Assembly: GCA_000230935.2 (NCBI GenBank)
Contig: AGIQ01000002.1
Span: 248,001-312,000, forward strand
Reading direction: 5' to 3'
From: Mycolicibacterium rhodesiae JS60
Lineage (GTDB): Bacteria; Actinomycetota; Actinomycetes; Mycobacteriales; Mycobacteriaceae
Length of the DNA stretch: 64,000 bases
A program made the translations under genes and the position numbers. Positions 26,647 through 35,585 of this stretch are shown in pieces. Position 1 is the stretch's first letter, and each line of letters opens with the position of its first letter. The notes below the pieces were generated by a model. The model was given only the letters and a program-made list of their open reading frames with translations, did not search any database and was not told where the DNA came from.

Positions 26647-28878
26647 ATGACTCTGCCAATCGGCACGGCAATCACGATCGAGCAGGAGCAGCTGGCGCAG
26701 GCCGTGACTCAGTTCGCTGCCAGGCACGCCCCGATCGACAAGACCCGGGCGGCCCTTGACTCGATCGCCGCCGGCGAATTACCGACGTGGTGGGAGGAAT
26801 TCACCGCCAACGGTTTCCACGCGGTGCACCTTCCCGAGGAGGCCGGCGGGCAGGGCGGCACGCTGGCCGACATGGCCTGCGTCATCGAGGCGGCCGCGGC
26901 CGCGTTGCTGCCCGGGCCGCTGCTGAGCACCGCGACCGCCGGCGCCGTCGCCGTCCTGGCCGACGACTCGGCAGCGACGCTGATCGCCGACATCGCCTCC
27001 GGAGCGACGGCTGCCGTCGTTCTCCCGGAGGACTCCACGGTGCAGGCGATGCGCGACGGCGCGCGATGGCGCCTGACCGGCTCGATCGGCAGCACTCTGG
27101 GTCTCATTGCGGCGCAGCGGGTCCTGGTGGCCGCCCGCGGCGATGACGGCACTGATTTGTGGTTCGTGCTGAACATCGGATCCGCAGCTGCGGGGATGAC
27201 GATCGAGCAGCAGCGCGGCACCGACCTCTGCACCGATGTCGGTGTGCTCACGCTCGACGACTGCCCGGCCGATGCCACAGTAGCCGGGATCGACACCGAG
27301 CGGGCTCGCTGCGTGGTGGCGGCGCTGACAGCGTGCGCGTCGGCCGGGACAGTGCGTAAGGGCGTCGAGACCGCGGTGAACTACATCCGCACGCGCGAGC
27401 AGTTCGGCAAGCCGGTCGGATCGTTCCAGGCGCTGCAACACAAGGCCGCTGTGCTTCTGGTGAACGCCGAGCTGGCGTCCGCGTCGGCGTGGGATGCGGT
27501 GCGCGCCATCGACGAGAGCATCGGGCAGCACCGGCTTGCGGCGTCGTCGGCCGCGCTGATGGCCGTCTGCGCCGGACCGGACCTGATGCTCGATGCACTG
27601 TTGATGTTCGGGGCGATCGGCTACACCTGGGAGCACGACACCCATCTGTACTGGCGGCGGGCCACCAGCCTGGCGGCATCGCTGGGGTCCACCACGCGGT
27701 GGGCGCGCGAAGCCGGTGAACTGGCCAGGACCCTGAAGCGTTCCGCCGCAATCAATCTCGGTGACGTCGAGTCGGAGTTCCGGGCATACCTGGCCAAGAT
27801 CCTCGACGAGGCCGCCGCGTTGGCGAACGAGACACCCACCGACGACACTCGGGCACCCGGCCTGGCGTACGGATCGCAGCGTGACCTGCTGGCCAAAGCC
27901 GGCCTGGTCGCGCCGCATCTGGCCGCGCCGTGGGGTGTCGGCGCCTCGCCGGTACAGCAGGTGATCATCACCGAGGAGTTCGACAAACGTCCCAGCCTGG
28001 TCCGGCCGTCGCTCGGTATCGCCGAGTGGATCTTGCCGACAATCCTCAACAGCGGAACCGATTCGCAACGTGAACGATTCGCCTGGGACATGCTGCGCGG
28101 CACCAAGCGGTGGTGCCAGCTGTTCAGCGAGCCGGGTGCCGGCTCGGATCTCGCGTCACTGGTGACTCGCGCCCAGAAGGTCGACGGCGGCTGGCTGGTC
28201 AACGGTCACAAGATCTGGACCTCGTCGGCGCACGTCGCCCAGTTCGGCGCCATGCTGGCCCGCACCGACCCCGATGCACCGAAACACCGCGGTATCAGCT
28301 ACTTCCTGGTCGACATGTCCTCACCCGGCATCGAGATCAGCCCGATCAAGCAGGCCAGCGGCCACTTCGACTTCAACGAGGTCTTCCTGACCGACGTCTT
28401 CGTCGGAGACGACATGCTGGTCGGGGAGCCCGGGCACGGCTGGGACCTGGCCGTGGCAACCATGGCCGTCGAACGGACGGCGATCAGCAACTACGTCACC
28501 ATCGACCGCTCCGAAGCGCTTCGCCGGATGGCCGATGTCGACGGACCCGACCACGACTCGACCCTGCAGGCGCTCGGCGAGATCGAGGCACACACCACCG
28601 CCATCAAGGCGATGGTGCTGCGCGAGACCCTCCGCCTGGTGCAGGGGCAGGGGCCCGGGCCGACGTCGAGCATCGCCAAGTACGCCATGGTGCTGCTGTT
28701 GCGCCGCGCCTGGACCGCGACGCTGGGACTCACCGGACGCCTTGGGATGCTGGAGGATTCGGATCCCGCGGTGATCGCTCCCTACTTCGACATGCCGTCC
28801 GAGCTCATCGGCGGCGGGACGGCAGAGATCCAGTTGACGATCATCGCGTCGATGATTCTGGGCCTGCCACGGAAATAG
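26647..28878 (+). CDS. two-domain acyl-CoA dehydrogenase
   Basis: 743 residues, about twice the normal length: two ACAD units in tandem. Unit 1 (about 1-370) has VNYIRTREQFGKPVGSFQALQHKAA and GAIGYTWEHDTHLYWRRA. Unit 2 (about 400-743) has the FAD loop WCQLFSEPGAGSDLASL, VNGHKIWTS and a closing GGTAEIQ. Mycobacteria make heteromeric dehydrogenases for steroid side chains (such as FadE28-29), and FadE34 is a known single-chain fusion, so an alpha,beta-desaturating role on a bulky CoA ester is likely. Flanked by two amidohydrolase genes. Confidence 0.93.
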   Translation: MTLPIGTAITIEQEQLAQAVTQFAARHAPIDKTRAALDSIAAGELPTWWEEFTANGFHAVHLPEEAGGQGGTLADMACVIEAAAAALLPGPLLSTATAGAVAVLADDSAATLIADIASGATAAVVLPEDSTVQAMRDGARWRLTGSIGSTLGLIAAQRVLVAARGDDGTDLWFVLNIGSAAAGMTIEQQRGTDLCTDVGVLTLDDCPADATVAGIDTERARCVVAALTACASAGTVRKGVETAVNYIRTREQFGKPVGSFQALQHKAAVLLVNAELASASAWDAVRAIDESIGQHRLAASSAALMAVCAGPDLMLDALLMFGAIGYTWEHDTHLYWRRATSLAASLGSTTRWAREAGELARTLKRSAAINLGDVESEFRAYLAKILDEAAALANETPTDDTRAPGLAYGSQRDLLAKAGLVAPHLAAPWGVGASPVQQVIITEEFDKRPSLVRPSLGIAEWILPTILNSGTDSQRERFAWDMLRGTKRWCQLFSEPGAGSDLASLVTRAQKVDGGWLVNGHKIWTSSAHVAQFGAMLARTDPDAPKHRGISYFLVDMSSPGIEISPIKQASGHFDFNEVFLTDVFVGDDMLVGEPGHGWDLAVATMAVERTAISNYVTIDRSEALRRMADVDGPDHDSTLQALGEIEAHTTAIKAMVLRETLRLVQGQGPGPTSSIAKYAMVLLLRRAWTATLGLTGRLGMLEDSDPAVIAPYFDMPSELIGGGTAEIQLTIIASMILGLPRK

Positions 28879-28898
28879 CCGGAAAGGACACCGCCGCG

Positions 28899-30095
28899 AT
28901 GACGACCACTGAGCTTCCGTTCAAGTTCTTCGACTGCGACAACCACTATTACGAGGCCGAGGACGCGTTCACTCGCTATATCGATCCGAAGCTCAAGAAA
29001 CGGGCCATCCAGTGGGCGCAGCTCGACGGCCGGCAGCGACTGATGGTGGGCGGCAGAGTCAACCGGTTCATCCCGAACCCGACGTTCGACCCGGTCGGTA
29101 AGCCCGGCGCACTCGACGAGTACTTCCGCGGCCGCAATCCCCACGGCTCCGATCTGAATTCGCTGTTCGGTGAGCTGGAGCCGATCCGGCCCGAATACCG
29201 CAACCGCGACGCACGGTTGGCGGCCATGGACGCACAGGGCATGCAGGGCTGCATCATGTTGCCGACCCTCGGAGTCGGGATGGAGCAGGCACTCCTACCC
29301 GACTTCGACGCGACGGTCGCGACGTTCAAGGCGTTCAACCGCTGGCTGGACGACGACTGGGGGTTCGCCTATCAGGAGCGGATTTTCACCGCTCCCTACA
29401 TCACGATGTGCCGGCCGGTCGAGGCGGTGCGCGAGCTCGAGTGGGCGCTGGAGCGCGACGCCCGCTTCATCGTCATCATCCCCGGACCGATCACCACCGA
29501 CGTCGGCATGCGTCCGCCCGGTGATCCGATGTTCGACGAGTTCTGGCAGCTGGCAAACGATTCCGGCATCACGGTGTGCTACCACTCGGGTGAGACCTAC
29601 TACTCGAAGTTCATGCCCGCGTGGGGCGAGTCGGACTACATGATGTCGTTCAACGCGCTGCTGGGCTTCCGGAGCCTGTTCAGCGGAGACGCGATCCAAG
29701 ACACCTTCGCCAACCATCTGCACAACGGCTTGTTTCTGCGATTCCCGAATCTGCGGATGGCGTGTATCGAGAGCGGTTCGACGTGGGTGTTCCACCTGTT
29801 CGAGAAGCTGACCAAGTCGTGGGGCCAAATCCCGTTCATCTACCAGGAGGATCCTCGGGAGACCTTCCGGCGCCACGTGTGGGTGTCGCCGTTCTACGAG
29901 GACGAGCTGGCCAGCCTGCTCAAGCTGATGGGTGACGACCACATACTGATGGGATCGGACTACCCGCACGTCGAAGGCCTCGCCGAGCCGGCGTCGTACA
30001 TCAAGGACCTTCAGAACTTCGACTACACGCCCGAGCAGTGCCGCAAGGTCATGCGGGACAACGGTATCGAGTTGTCGGTTCGCCGGCCGGTGTAG
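28899..30095 (+). CDS. amidohydrolase-2 family protein
   Basis: 398 residues from the ATG at 28899, with GGAAAGGA upstream. Metal-site residues look present: FDCDNHYYE near the N-terminus, VCYHSGE in the middle and LMGSDYPHVEG at the end (metal Asp). The family includes decarboxylases and hydrolases acting on aromatic or ring-opened acids. Third gene of the operon after the two-domain dehydrogenase; unlike the first amidohydrolase its metal site seems complete. Confidence 0.9.
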   Translation: MTTTELPFKFFDCDNHYYEAEDAFTRYIDPKLKKRAIQWAQLDGRQRLMVGGRVNRFIPNPTFDPVGKPGALDEYFRGRNPHGSDLNSLFGELEPIRPEYRNRDARLAAMDAQGMQGCIMLPTLGVGMEQALLPDFDATVATFKAFNRWLDDDWGFAYQERIFTAPYITMCRPVEAVRELEWALERDARFIVIIPGPITTDVGMRPPGDPMFDEFWQLANDSGITVCYHSGETYYSKFMPAWGESDYMMSFNALLGFRSLFSGDAIQDTFANHLHNGLFLRFPNLRMACIESGSTWVFHLFEKLTKSWGQIPFIYQEDPRETFRRHVWVSPFYEDELASLLKLMGDDHILMGSDYPHVEGLAEPASYIKDLQNFDYTPEQCRKVMRDNGIELSVRRPV

Positions 30096-30104
30096 TTCGT
30101 CGTC

Positions 30105-30389
30105 GTGAAGGTCGTAAAGGCCGGTCTGGTCGCCATGTTGCTGGAGGCCGGTGAGGAGAACGCCGCCGTTCTGCTCGCTCGCTCGACGCTGCCCGACGAG
30201 CTGGACACCGATACCGATCTCGACATCCTGCTGACGTTCGGGCTGGAACGTGAGCAGCTCGACGAGGTCGCGCGGATGACAATCGGCGCGATCGAACCCG
30301 AGGACGTGAACACCCGGCGCCGGCACGACGAATTGGACAAGGCCATCTCGCGGCGCTGGGCGGATCTGGTCGATCGCTGGCTGGCCTGA
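30105..30389 (+). CDS. hypothetical protein at operon end
   Basis: 94 residues from a GTG 9 bp after the amidohydrolase stop, so probably the last gene of the operon. No hydrophobic segment; the sequence is acidic and helical (DELDTDTDLDILLTFG, LDKAISRRWADLVDRWL). No known family; a partner or chaperone of the preceding enzymes is possible but unproven. Confidence 0.68.
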   Translation: MKVVKAGLVAMLLEAGEENAAVLLARSTLPDELDTDTDLDILLTFGLEREQLDEVARMTIGAIEPEDVNTRRRHDELDKAISRRWADLVDRWLA

Positions 30390-30395
30390 TGCGTT

Positions 30396-30459
30396 CGCCG
30401 AGCGTGCGGGCTGTTGGTGAATTTTCGCCGACAATCGACCATAACCCGCACGTTCGGCG
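30396..30459. repeat. large imperfect inverted repeat (REP-like or terminator)
   Basis: Arms GCCGAGCGTGCGGG (30397-30410) and CCCGCACGTTCGGC (30445-30458) pair at 13 of 14 positions, plus one further C-G pair outside. The 34-nt interior holds a weaker second stem (TGTTGGTG / CGCCGACA). It fills the gap between convergent genes and may end transcription from both sides, or be a dispersed palindromic element. Confidence 0.6.
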
Positions 30460-30519
30460 TCGGCCTGGACCATTCCGCGCCATCGACTCGACGACAACTT
30501 CTTCGTCATGGACAGCTGG

Positions 30520-31278
30520 TCAGCGGGCGAGGTCCCATTGTCCGAAGTCCGGCGCCAGGACGTCGTCCACGTCGACGCTGACACCGTCGATGATCGCGCC
30601 CGGGTCCGACGCGGTGACCACCTCACGCTGGAACAGCACGGCGGCGGGCTCCCGCACACCGCCCGACCAGGCCCGGGTCTGCCACGCCCAGCGATAACCC
30701 GCAGTGCTGGACTGCCCGACGACTCCGTCATCGATGGCCCACCGGCATTGGCGGGCGCCGCCGTAGATGCCGGTGCGTGATACACCGAGCACAGAGTTGA
30801 TCCCGCGAAACCATTGGCTCGCAGTGCTTTTCCACGTGTCAGCGCTGATGTCCTCGTCGACGCTGAAGAAGATCGGCGCGGAGGCCGGGCCGCCCGCCGC
30901 CCCATGGAGGCGCAGCGCAGTCTGCGCATCGGCCACACCGCCGTCGTAACCGCGGGTGAAGTCCGACGGGGTTGGCCAGCCGGGCTTGCCGAACTGGTAG
31001 CAGCTGACGACATGCAGCCCGTTCGCGATCAGCCCGTCGGTGTACTCCCGGGTGACCGGCTTGAAATCGAAGGTGGCACCCGGGCGTAGCTCCGACACGT
31101 ACACCAGCGCCCCGTTGTAGCCCGCGGCTTTGATCTGTTCCGGCGATACCAGTCGGACCGCGAAATCGATGAGCCGCAAGCCATCTGCGGATGCCTTCGG
31201 TACTCCGAACATCGCGGCGCCGGCGAACGCACCCAGGGCGTACTTGACGACATCGCGTCGTGACGCGCCAGGCGTCAC
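30520..31278 (-). CDS. Tat-exported DUF1906 (Rv2525c-like) glycoside-hydrolase-like protein
   Basis: 252 residues. A twin-arginine signal (SRRDVVKYALGAFAG) precedes a TIM-barrel domain of the DUF1906 type, opening RLIDFAVRLVSPEQIKAAGY with acidic residues in IFFSVDEDIS and GIYGG. M. tuberculosis Rv2525c is a Tat substrate of this family linked to the cell envelope. Its GTG overlaps the stop of the L,D-transpeptidase-like gene by 4 bp, so it is the second gene of a cell-wall operon. Confidence 0.9.
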   Translation of the reverse strand: MTPGASRRDVVKYALGAFAGAAMFGVPKASADGLRLIDFAVRLVSPEQIKAAGYNGALVYVSELRPGATFDFKPVTREYTDGLIANGLHVVSCYQFGKPGWPTPSDFTRGYDGGVADAQTALRLHGAAGGPASAPIFFSVDEDISADTWKSTASQWFRGINSVLGVSRTGIYGGARQCRWAIDDGVVGQSSTAGYRWAWQTRAWSGGVREPAAVLFQREVVTASDPGAIIDGVSVDVDDVLAPDFGQWDLAR

Positions 31279-31937
31279 TGCTGGGCCGGGATCAGCGCCG
31301 GGTCGCCGACTCCGATGGTGATCTGTGGGTTCGCCGCCGGGTCAAGCCAATTCAGAATCGACTTCATCTCCTCGCGCCCGATCGCGACACATCCCCATGT
31401 CGGAGCGCCGTTGGTCACGTGCAGGAAGATCCCCGCCACTTTGCCGGGAATGCGCTGGGGATTGGACGCGATGTTCACCGCATAGTCGTAGACCGGTCCG
31501 GAATCGTAGAGATTCTCGGCAATGCCCGATGGCTGCGACGAGCTGCGCACGTGAGTGTTGTAGGTCGGCGACTTACCGTCTTCGTCCCACCAGTCCTGGT
31601 TGGTGGCCTGGAAGTACGGCATCTTTGTGCCGGGGTTCGGCTCGCGGCCGAAAGCCTGGTCGAACGTGAACGTTCCGACCGGTGTGCGGTAGACACCGTC
31701 AGCCGGAGCACCGACGCCGAGCTCGCCCACCTTCGCCGGCGTGGGGCCCAGCACCACCTTCCACTCCTGGCCCACCTTCTGGAAGGCCGTCAACGTACCG
31801 GTAGTGGCGCTTGCGGCGGGGACGCCGACGACGATCCACTGCGAGGTCGCGACGGCGGGCTCGGCCGCGGCCGGTGCGGCCAGGGGCACGCTCATCAGCA
31901 CCGCACCGATGCTCGCCAATGTCTTGAACGACTTCAC
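31275..31937 (-). CDS. exported L,D-transpeptidase (YkuD)-like protein
   Basis: 220 residues from a GTG. Signal peptide ends APAAAEPA; the C-terminal catalytic region has IFLHVTNGAPTWGCVAIGREEM, equivalent to the HG...S-H-G-C-R site of YkuD enzymes, with Cys as nucleophile. The family makes 3-3 crosslinks or anchors proteins to peptidoglycan. The Trp for His before Gly-Cys and the short length without Ig-like domains set it apart from LdtA-E. Coupled to the DUF1906 gene. Confidence 0.86.
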   Translation of the reverse strand: MKSFKTLASIGAVLMSVPLAAPAAAEPAVATSQWIVVGVPAASATTGTLTAFQKVGQEWKVVLGPTPAKVGELGVGAPADGVYRTPVGTFTFDQAFGREPNPGTKMPYFQATNQDWWDEDGKSPTYNTHVRSSSQPSGIAENLYDSGPVYDYAVNIASNPQRIPGKVAGIFLHVTNGAPTWGCVAIGREEMKSILNWLDPAANPQITIGVGDPALIPAQQ

Positions 31938-32019
31938 AGGGCACCTCAGATGTCGGACTCGGCTGAAAACAGGTTCATGGTAACCGCACCGAGCAGACAG
32001 TTCGGGTAACGGAAGTGCC

Positions 32020-34365
32020 TCAGTCGTGGCTGAATCCCAATTCGACGACGACGTCGTGATGGTGCTCACCGGCGGCGGAGAACTCGATTGCCACGTACTC
32101 GAGCACAGTGCCGCGCAGGGGATTGGGCGAGACGTAGTCGGCGGACACCGAATACGCGACACCGCGCCCGGCTGACAACGCCTGCAGCGGATCGAGGACC
32201 GGCATCCGCATGCCGGATAACCTTGCGACCGGGCGATCATCGATGGTCAGGACGACATCACCGACGACCTCGAGTGGCTGCGGTGCCGCGCCGGTCGCGG
32301 TGAACTCGACGCCGAACACGCACCGTCCCATCGGAATCGGCTCGTCCGACCCGAGGGCCTGCTCCTGTCCGCCGATGTTGGCGACGTAGCGCAGTCGGCC
32401 ATCGGCGATGTAGAGCGCGTGACCGCCGGCTCGGTCGCCCTGAGCGAAGATCACCCCCGTGGCCTCGGGGCTTTCGATCGCCACCGGCGCACGCAGGGTG
32501 AAGCTGCGGCCGCCGAACAGTCCGCTCATCGGGGTGCGGCCGGCGGGCGTGTCGGGGTAGAGCTGAACGCGCCGCGGCGCATCCGCCGCCTTGGCCAGCC
32601 CTCGGGTGACGAGCTCGGCCACACTCAAGTCGTTGAGCGGATACCCGTTGTAGCGCAGGGCCTCGGCATGCCACAGCGCCTTGAGTTCGTCGAGTTTGTC
32701 GGGATGGTCGTCGGCGAGGTCACGAATCTGGCTGCGGTCGGAGTCGATGCGGAACAACTCCCATCGATCCTCACTGAACTTCGACCAGCCCGGGCGGCCC
32801 CCCGATGCCGAGGTCGGCGGGTGCACGGCGCTGGCGAACCAACCGTCATGCCAGATGCCTCGGGTGCCCATCATGGAATAGAACTGGACGTGCTTGTCGC
32901 TGGGTGAATTCGAATCCCGCAGCGCTGCAGCACAACTCACGCCATCCAACGGCTCCTGGACGATGCCCTTGACGAGCTCGGGCGGATCGATACCCAGTAG
33001 GTCGTAGACCGTCGGCGTGATATCGCTGACGTGAACGTAGTGTTCGCGCACCTCGCCACGCGAACTCAATCCCCGCGGCCAGGACAGCACGCACGGATCG
33101 GCGATGCCGCCTTCATGGGAGGCGTAGCGCTTGAACAATTTGTAGGGCGTGTTGAACGCCATCGCCCATCCGTTGGAGTAATTCATCTTCGTGGCCGGGC
33201 CGCCGAATTCGTCGTACCGGTCCAGGGACGGGGGAGCGTCCACGCCACCGCGCATCGGGGTGAATTCGTCGAGGGTGCCCGACGGTCCGCCCTCACCGCT
33301 GGCGCCGTTGTCCGACATCGCGATGACGATGGTGTTGTCCAGCTGCCCGGTAGCCTCCAGATAGTCCAGGATCCGGCCGATCTGCGCGTCGGTGTAGCTG
33401 AGGAATCCGGCGAATACCTCGGCCATCCGGCTGGACACTCGCTTCTGGTCGTCGGACAGCGAATCCCAGGGGATGACGGTGTCGTGTTCGGGCCAGGGCA
33501 GCCCGTCGGCGCTGGTGCAGTCCACATAGGGGTTCATCGGCGACAGTTCGGTGTCCTCGGGGAGCAGGCCGAGTGCCTTCTGGTTGGCCAGGGCGATCTC
33601 GCGGTAGCGCTCGTACCCCATGTCGAACCGGCCCCGGTATCTGTCTGCCCATTCGGTGGGGACTTGATGGGGTGAGTGGCCGGCGCCCGGACACAGGTAC
33701 ATGAACCACGGCTTGTCCGGGGCGAACGCCCGGTGGTCACGTAGAAACTCGATCGCGTTGTCGGCCAGGTCTTTTGATAGGTGATAACCCTGCTCCGGCG
33801 TCTCAGGCGGGTCGATCGGGCGGCTGTCGCTGACCAGGCTCGGGTACCACTGGTCGGTCATGCCGTCCAGAAATCCGTAGTAGCGGTCGAACCCCCGGCT
33901 CAGCGGCCAGTACCGTCGGGACCCCGCGGCGTGGCAATCCTCGGGGGGAGTCAGATGCCACTTGCCCACGGCATACGTCGACCATCCCCGTTCGGCCAGC
34001 ACTTCCGACATCAGTGCGGTCTGTGCGGGAATGCGACCGTTCTGGCCCGGATAACCCTCGGCCAGGTTCACCACGGAGGACACGCCGACAGTGGTGGGGT
34101 TGCGCCCGGTCAGCAGCGCTGCCCGCGTAGGAGAACACAGCGCCGTCGTGTGGAATTGGGTCAGCCGAATGCCGTGGTCGGCGATGCGCATCATGTTGGG
34201 CATGTCGACCAGGCCGCCGAAGCAATCCCAGGTCGCGATGCCGGTGTCGTCCCACAAGAGGTAGAGGACGTTCGGCGCGCCCTCGGGCGCCGATGCACCC
34301 CGGTACGGCCGCCAGTCCGGAATCGAATCGCGGATGTCCTCGGCGATCTTTCCCTGGAATTCCAT
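32020..34365 (-). CDS. arylsulfatase (type I sulfatase)
   Basis: 781 residues. The formylglycine motif CSPTRAALLTG has its Cys at about residue 77, and metal-binding Asp-Asp lies in LLWDDTG (about 39-40). A long C-terminal beta-rich extension (about 560-781) is like that of mycobacterial AtsA/AtsD-type enzymes. Needs a formylglycine-generating enzyme; none is in the window. ATG at 34365 follows an ideal AGGAGGAG. Second gene of an operon with the small membrane protein; a divergent TetR gene stands at its head. Confidence 0.95.
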   Translation of the reverse strand: MEFQGKIAEDIRDSIPDWRPYRGASAPEGAPNVLYLLWDDTGIATWDCFGGLVDMPNMMRIADHGIRLTQFHTTALCSPTRAALLTGRNPTTVGVSSVVNLAEGYPGQNGRIPAQTALMSEVLAERGWSTYAVGKWHLTPPEDCHAAGSRRYWPLSRGFDRYYGFLDGMTDQWYPSLVSDSRPIDPPETPEQGYHLSKDLADNAIEFLRDHRAFAPDKPWFMYLCPGAGHSPHQVPTEWADRYRGRFDMGYERYREIALANQKALGLLPEDTELSPMNPYVDCTSADGLPWPEHDTVIPWDSLSDDQKRVSSRMAEVFAGFLSYTDAQIGRILDYLEATGQLDNTIVIAMSDNGASGEGGPSGTLDEFTPMRGGVDAPPSLDRYDEFGGPATKMNYSNGWAMAFNTPYKLFKRYASHEGGIADPCVLSWPRGLSSRGEVREHYVHVSDITPTVYDLLGIDPPELVKGIVQEPLDGVSCAAALRDSNSPSDKHVQFYSMMGTRGIWHDGWFASAVHPPTSASGGRPGWSKFSEDRWELFRIDSDRSQIRDLADDHPDKLDELKALWHAEALRYNGYPLNDLSVAELVTRGLAKAADAPRRVQLYPDTPAGRTPMSGLFGGRSFTLRAPVAIESPEATGVIFAQGDRAGGHALYIADGRLRYVANIGGQEQALGSDEPIPMGRCVFGVEFTATGAAPQPLEVVGDVVLTIDDRPVARLSGMRMPVLDPLQALSAGRGVAYSVSADYVSPNPLRGTVLEYVAIEFSAAGEHHHDVVVELGFSHD

Positions 34366-34382
34366 CGCGATCTCCTCCTGCT

Positions 34383-34814
34383 TCACACGCCCGCGACCGC
34401 GGCGTTGGTGGGTTCGAGTTCGGCTGGGCCCGCTTTCGTCAGCCAGGGGTGGATGGCCGGGCCGGCCAGGCCAACCACAGCCGCAATGCCTACGCCGACC
34501 CAGAGATCGACGTTGGAGACGGAGTTCTCGAGCGCGAGGCCGGCCGCCACAGCCATGGCCACGAGTGCCATTTTCGCCAACAGAAACCTGCCGATCGGAT
34601 GGTGTGCGACGGGTCGGCCCCGACGCGCCGCCCACCACCGTACGGCCGCTGCCACGGCCATGACGATGCCCATCAGTGCGACGAGATTCAGCGCGTGCTC
34701 CCATGGCGAGCTGTCGCCCTGCACCAGCCAGATGGCGCCGAACTTGATACCGACGACCAGGTACGCGACGCGGATCAGTGTGCGTCGCGGGATCCGGATG
34801 CCGAAAACTGTCAT
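34383..34814 (-). CDS. small membrane protein upstream of the sulfatase
   Basis: 143 residues, four hydrophobic segments (about 13-30, 42-62, 78-98 and 103-121) with Arg-rich loops. It starts at the ATG at 34814, inside a palindromic operator candidate, and its stop is 17 bp before the sulfatase start, so the two form an operon. No named family recognised. Confidence 0.8.
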   Translation of the reverse strand: MTVFGIRIPRRTLIRVAYLVVGIKFGAIWLVQGDSSPWEHALNLVALMGIVMAVAAAVRWWAARRGRPVAHHPIGRFLLAKMALVAMAVAAGLALENSVSNVDLWVGVGIAAVVGLAGPAIHPWLTKAGPAELEPTNAAVAGV

Positions 34815-34823
34815 AACTGACAG
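34808..34823. promoter_or_regulatory. probable TetR operator, site 1
   Basis: CTGTCATAACTGACAG: perfect 6-bp arms around TAAC, covering the start codon of the membrane-protein gene. It shares the TGTCAG/CTGACA arms with a second palindrome 27 bp away. Confidence 0.6.
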
Positions 34824-34835
34824 ATTATGGGAAAG

Positions 34836-34849
34836 TGTCAGTCCTGACA
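34836..34849. promoter_or_regulatory. probable TetR operator, site 2
   Basis: TGTCAGTCCTGACA: perfect 6-bp arms around TC, 33 bp before the TetR start. With site 1 it frames the divergent promoters, the usual layout for a repressor that also controls itself. Confidence 0.6.
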
Positions 34850-34882
34850 ACTCTCCGCCCCGAGTGGTGCGATAGTTCCTCC

Positions 34883-35524
34883 ATGACGACCCGCCTCGGC
34901 AAGCGCGAGGAACACAAACTCGCGACGCGGCGCGCCATCCAAGCCGCGGCCGATGCCCTGTTCGACTCGCGCGGTTATGCGGATACCACGATCAGGGACA
35001 TCACCGAAGCCGCGGGCGTGACCGAGCGGACGTTCTTCCGCTACTTCGCCGGCAAGGAAGCCCTGCTGGTCCGCGACATCGAGGAGATGCTGCCGATTCT
35101 GGGTGCGGCGATCAGGCAGCGCCCAGCGGGCGAACACCCGCTGGAGGCGGTCGAGAATTCGTTCGTGAGCTTGTTCGATCAGATCCACAAGTCCCGCCCC
35201 AACCTGTCGTGGCTGTTTCACGACGGGCCGCCGGGCCCCAGACTGGCGAAGTCGACGCCCGGCCTGTTGTTGCAGTTCGAGCAGGAGATCATCGACGCAC
35301 TGGCCGATCGGATCCCGCGATCCGGGGATCTCGATCCGGGTGAACAGTTCGCGACCCAGGTCCTGGCCCGCTGCGCGGTGGCCGCTCTGCGCAGTGCCGG
35401 AATCAGGTATTGGCAACTCGGCCAAAGCCCAGCCGCGCGCGCCGGCGAGGTCGATCTGATCAGACAGGCGTTCACCGTCCTGCGGGACAACCGGACCGGC
35501 TGGACACCGGACCGCAGCGCGTGA
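34883..35524 (+). CDS. TetR family regulator of the sulfatase operon
   Basis: 213 residues. N-terminal HTH (about 15-60) with TTIRDITEAAGVTERTFFRYFAGKEALL; helical C-terminal domain. The start is the ATG at 34883, because the earlier in-frame codon at 34835 lies in the operator. Divergent from the membrane-protein/sulfatase operon, with two TGTCAG palindromes between them. Ligand unknown. Confidence 0.92.
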   Translation: MTTRLGKREEHKLATRRAIQAAADALFDSRGYADTTIRDITEAAGVTERTFFRYFAGKEALLVRDIEEMLPILGAAIRQRPAGEHPLEAVENSFVSLFDQIHKSRPNLSWLFHDGPPGPRLAKSTPGLLLQFEQEIIDALADRIPRSGDLDPGEQFATQVLARCAVAALRSAGIRYWQLGQSPAARAGEVDLIRQAFTVLRDNRTGWTPDRSA

Positions 35525-35539
35525 CCGGGCCCGCATCGC

Positions 35540-35560
35540 GGTACTGTCCTGGACCGTACC
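35540..35560. promoter_or_regulatory. 21-bp operator palindrome upstream of the mmpS-linked tetR
   Basis: Arms GGTACTGTCC and GGACCGTACC around a central T; only one symmetrical base pair breaks the symmetry. It lies 25 bp upstream of the tetR GTG. The GTACC/GGTAC elements recur at 36202 before mmpS and at 63145 by the mmpS remnant. Confidence 0.7.
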
Positions 35561-35585
35561 GCCACTTGGGCTCTATGGTGGCCCT

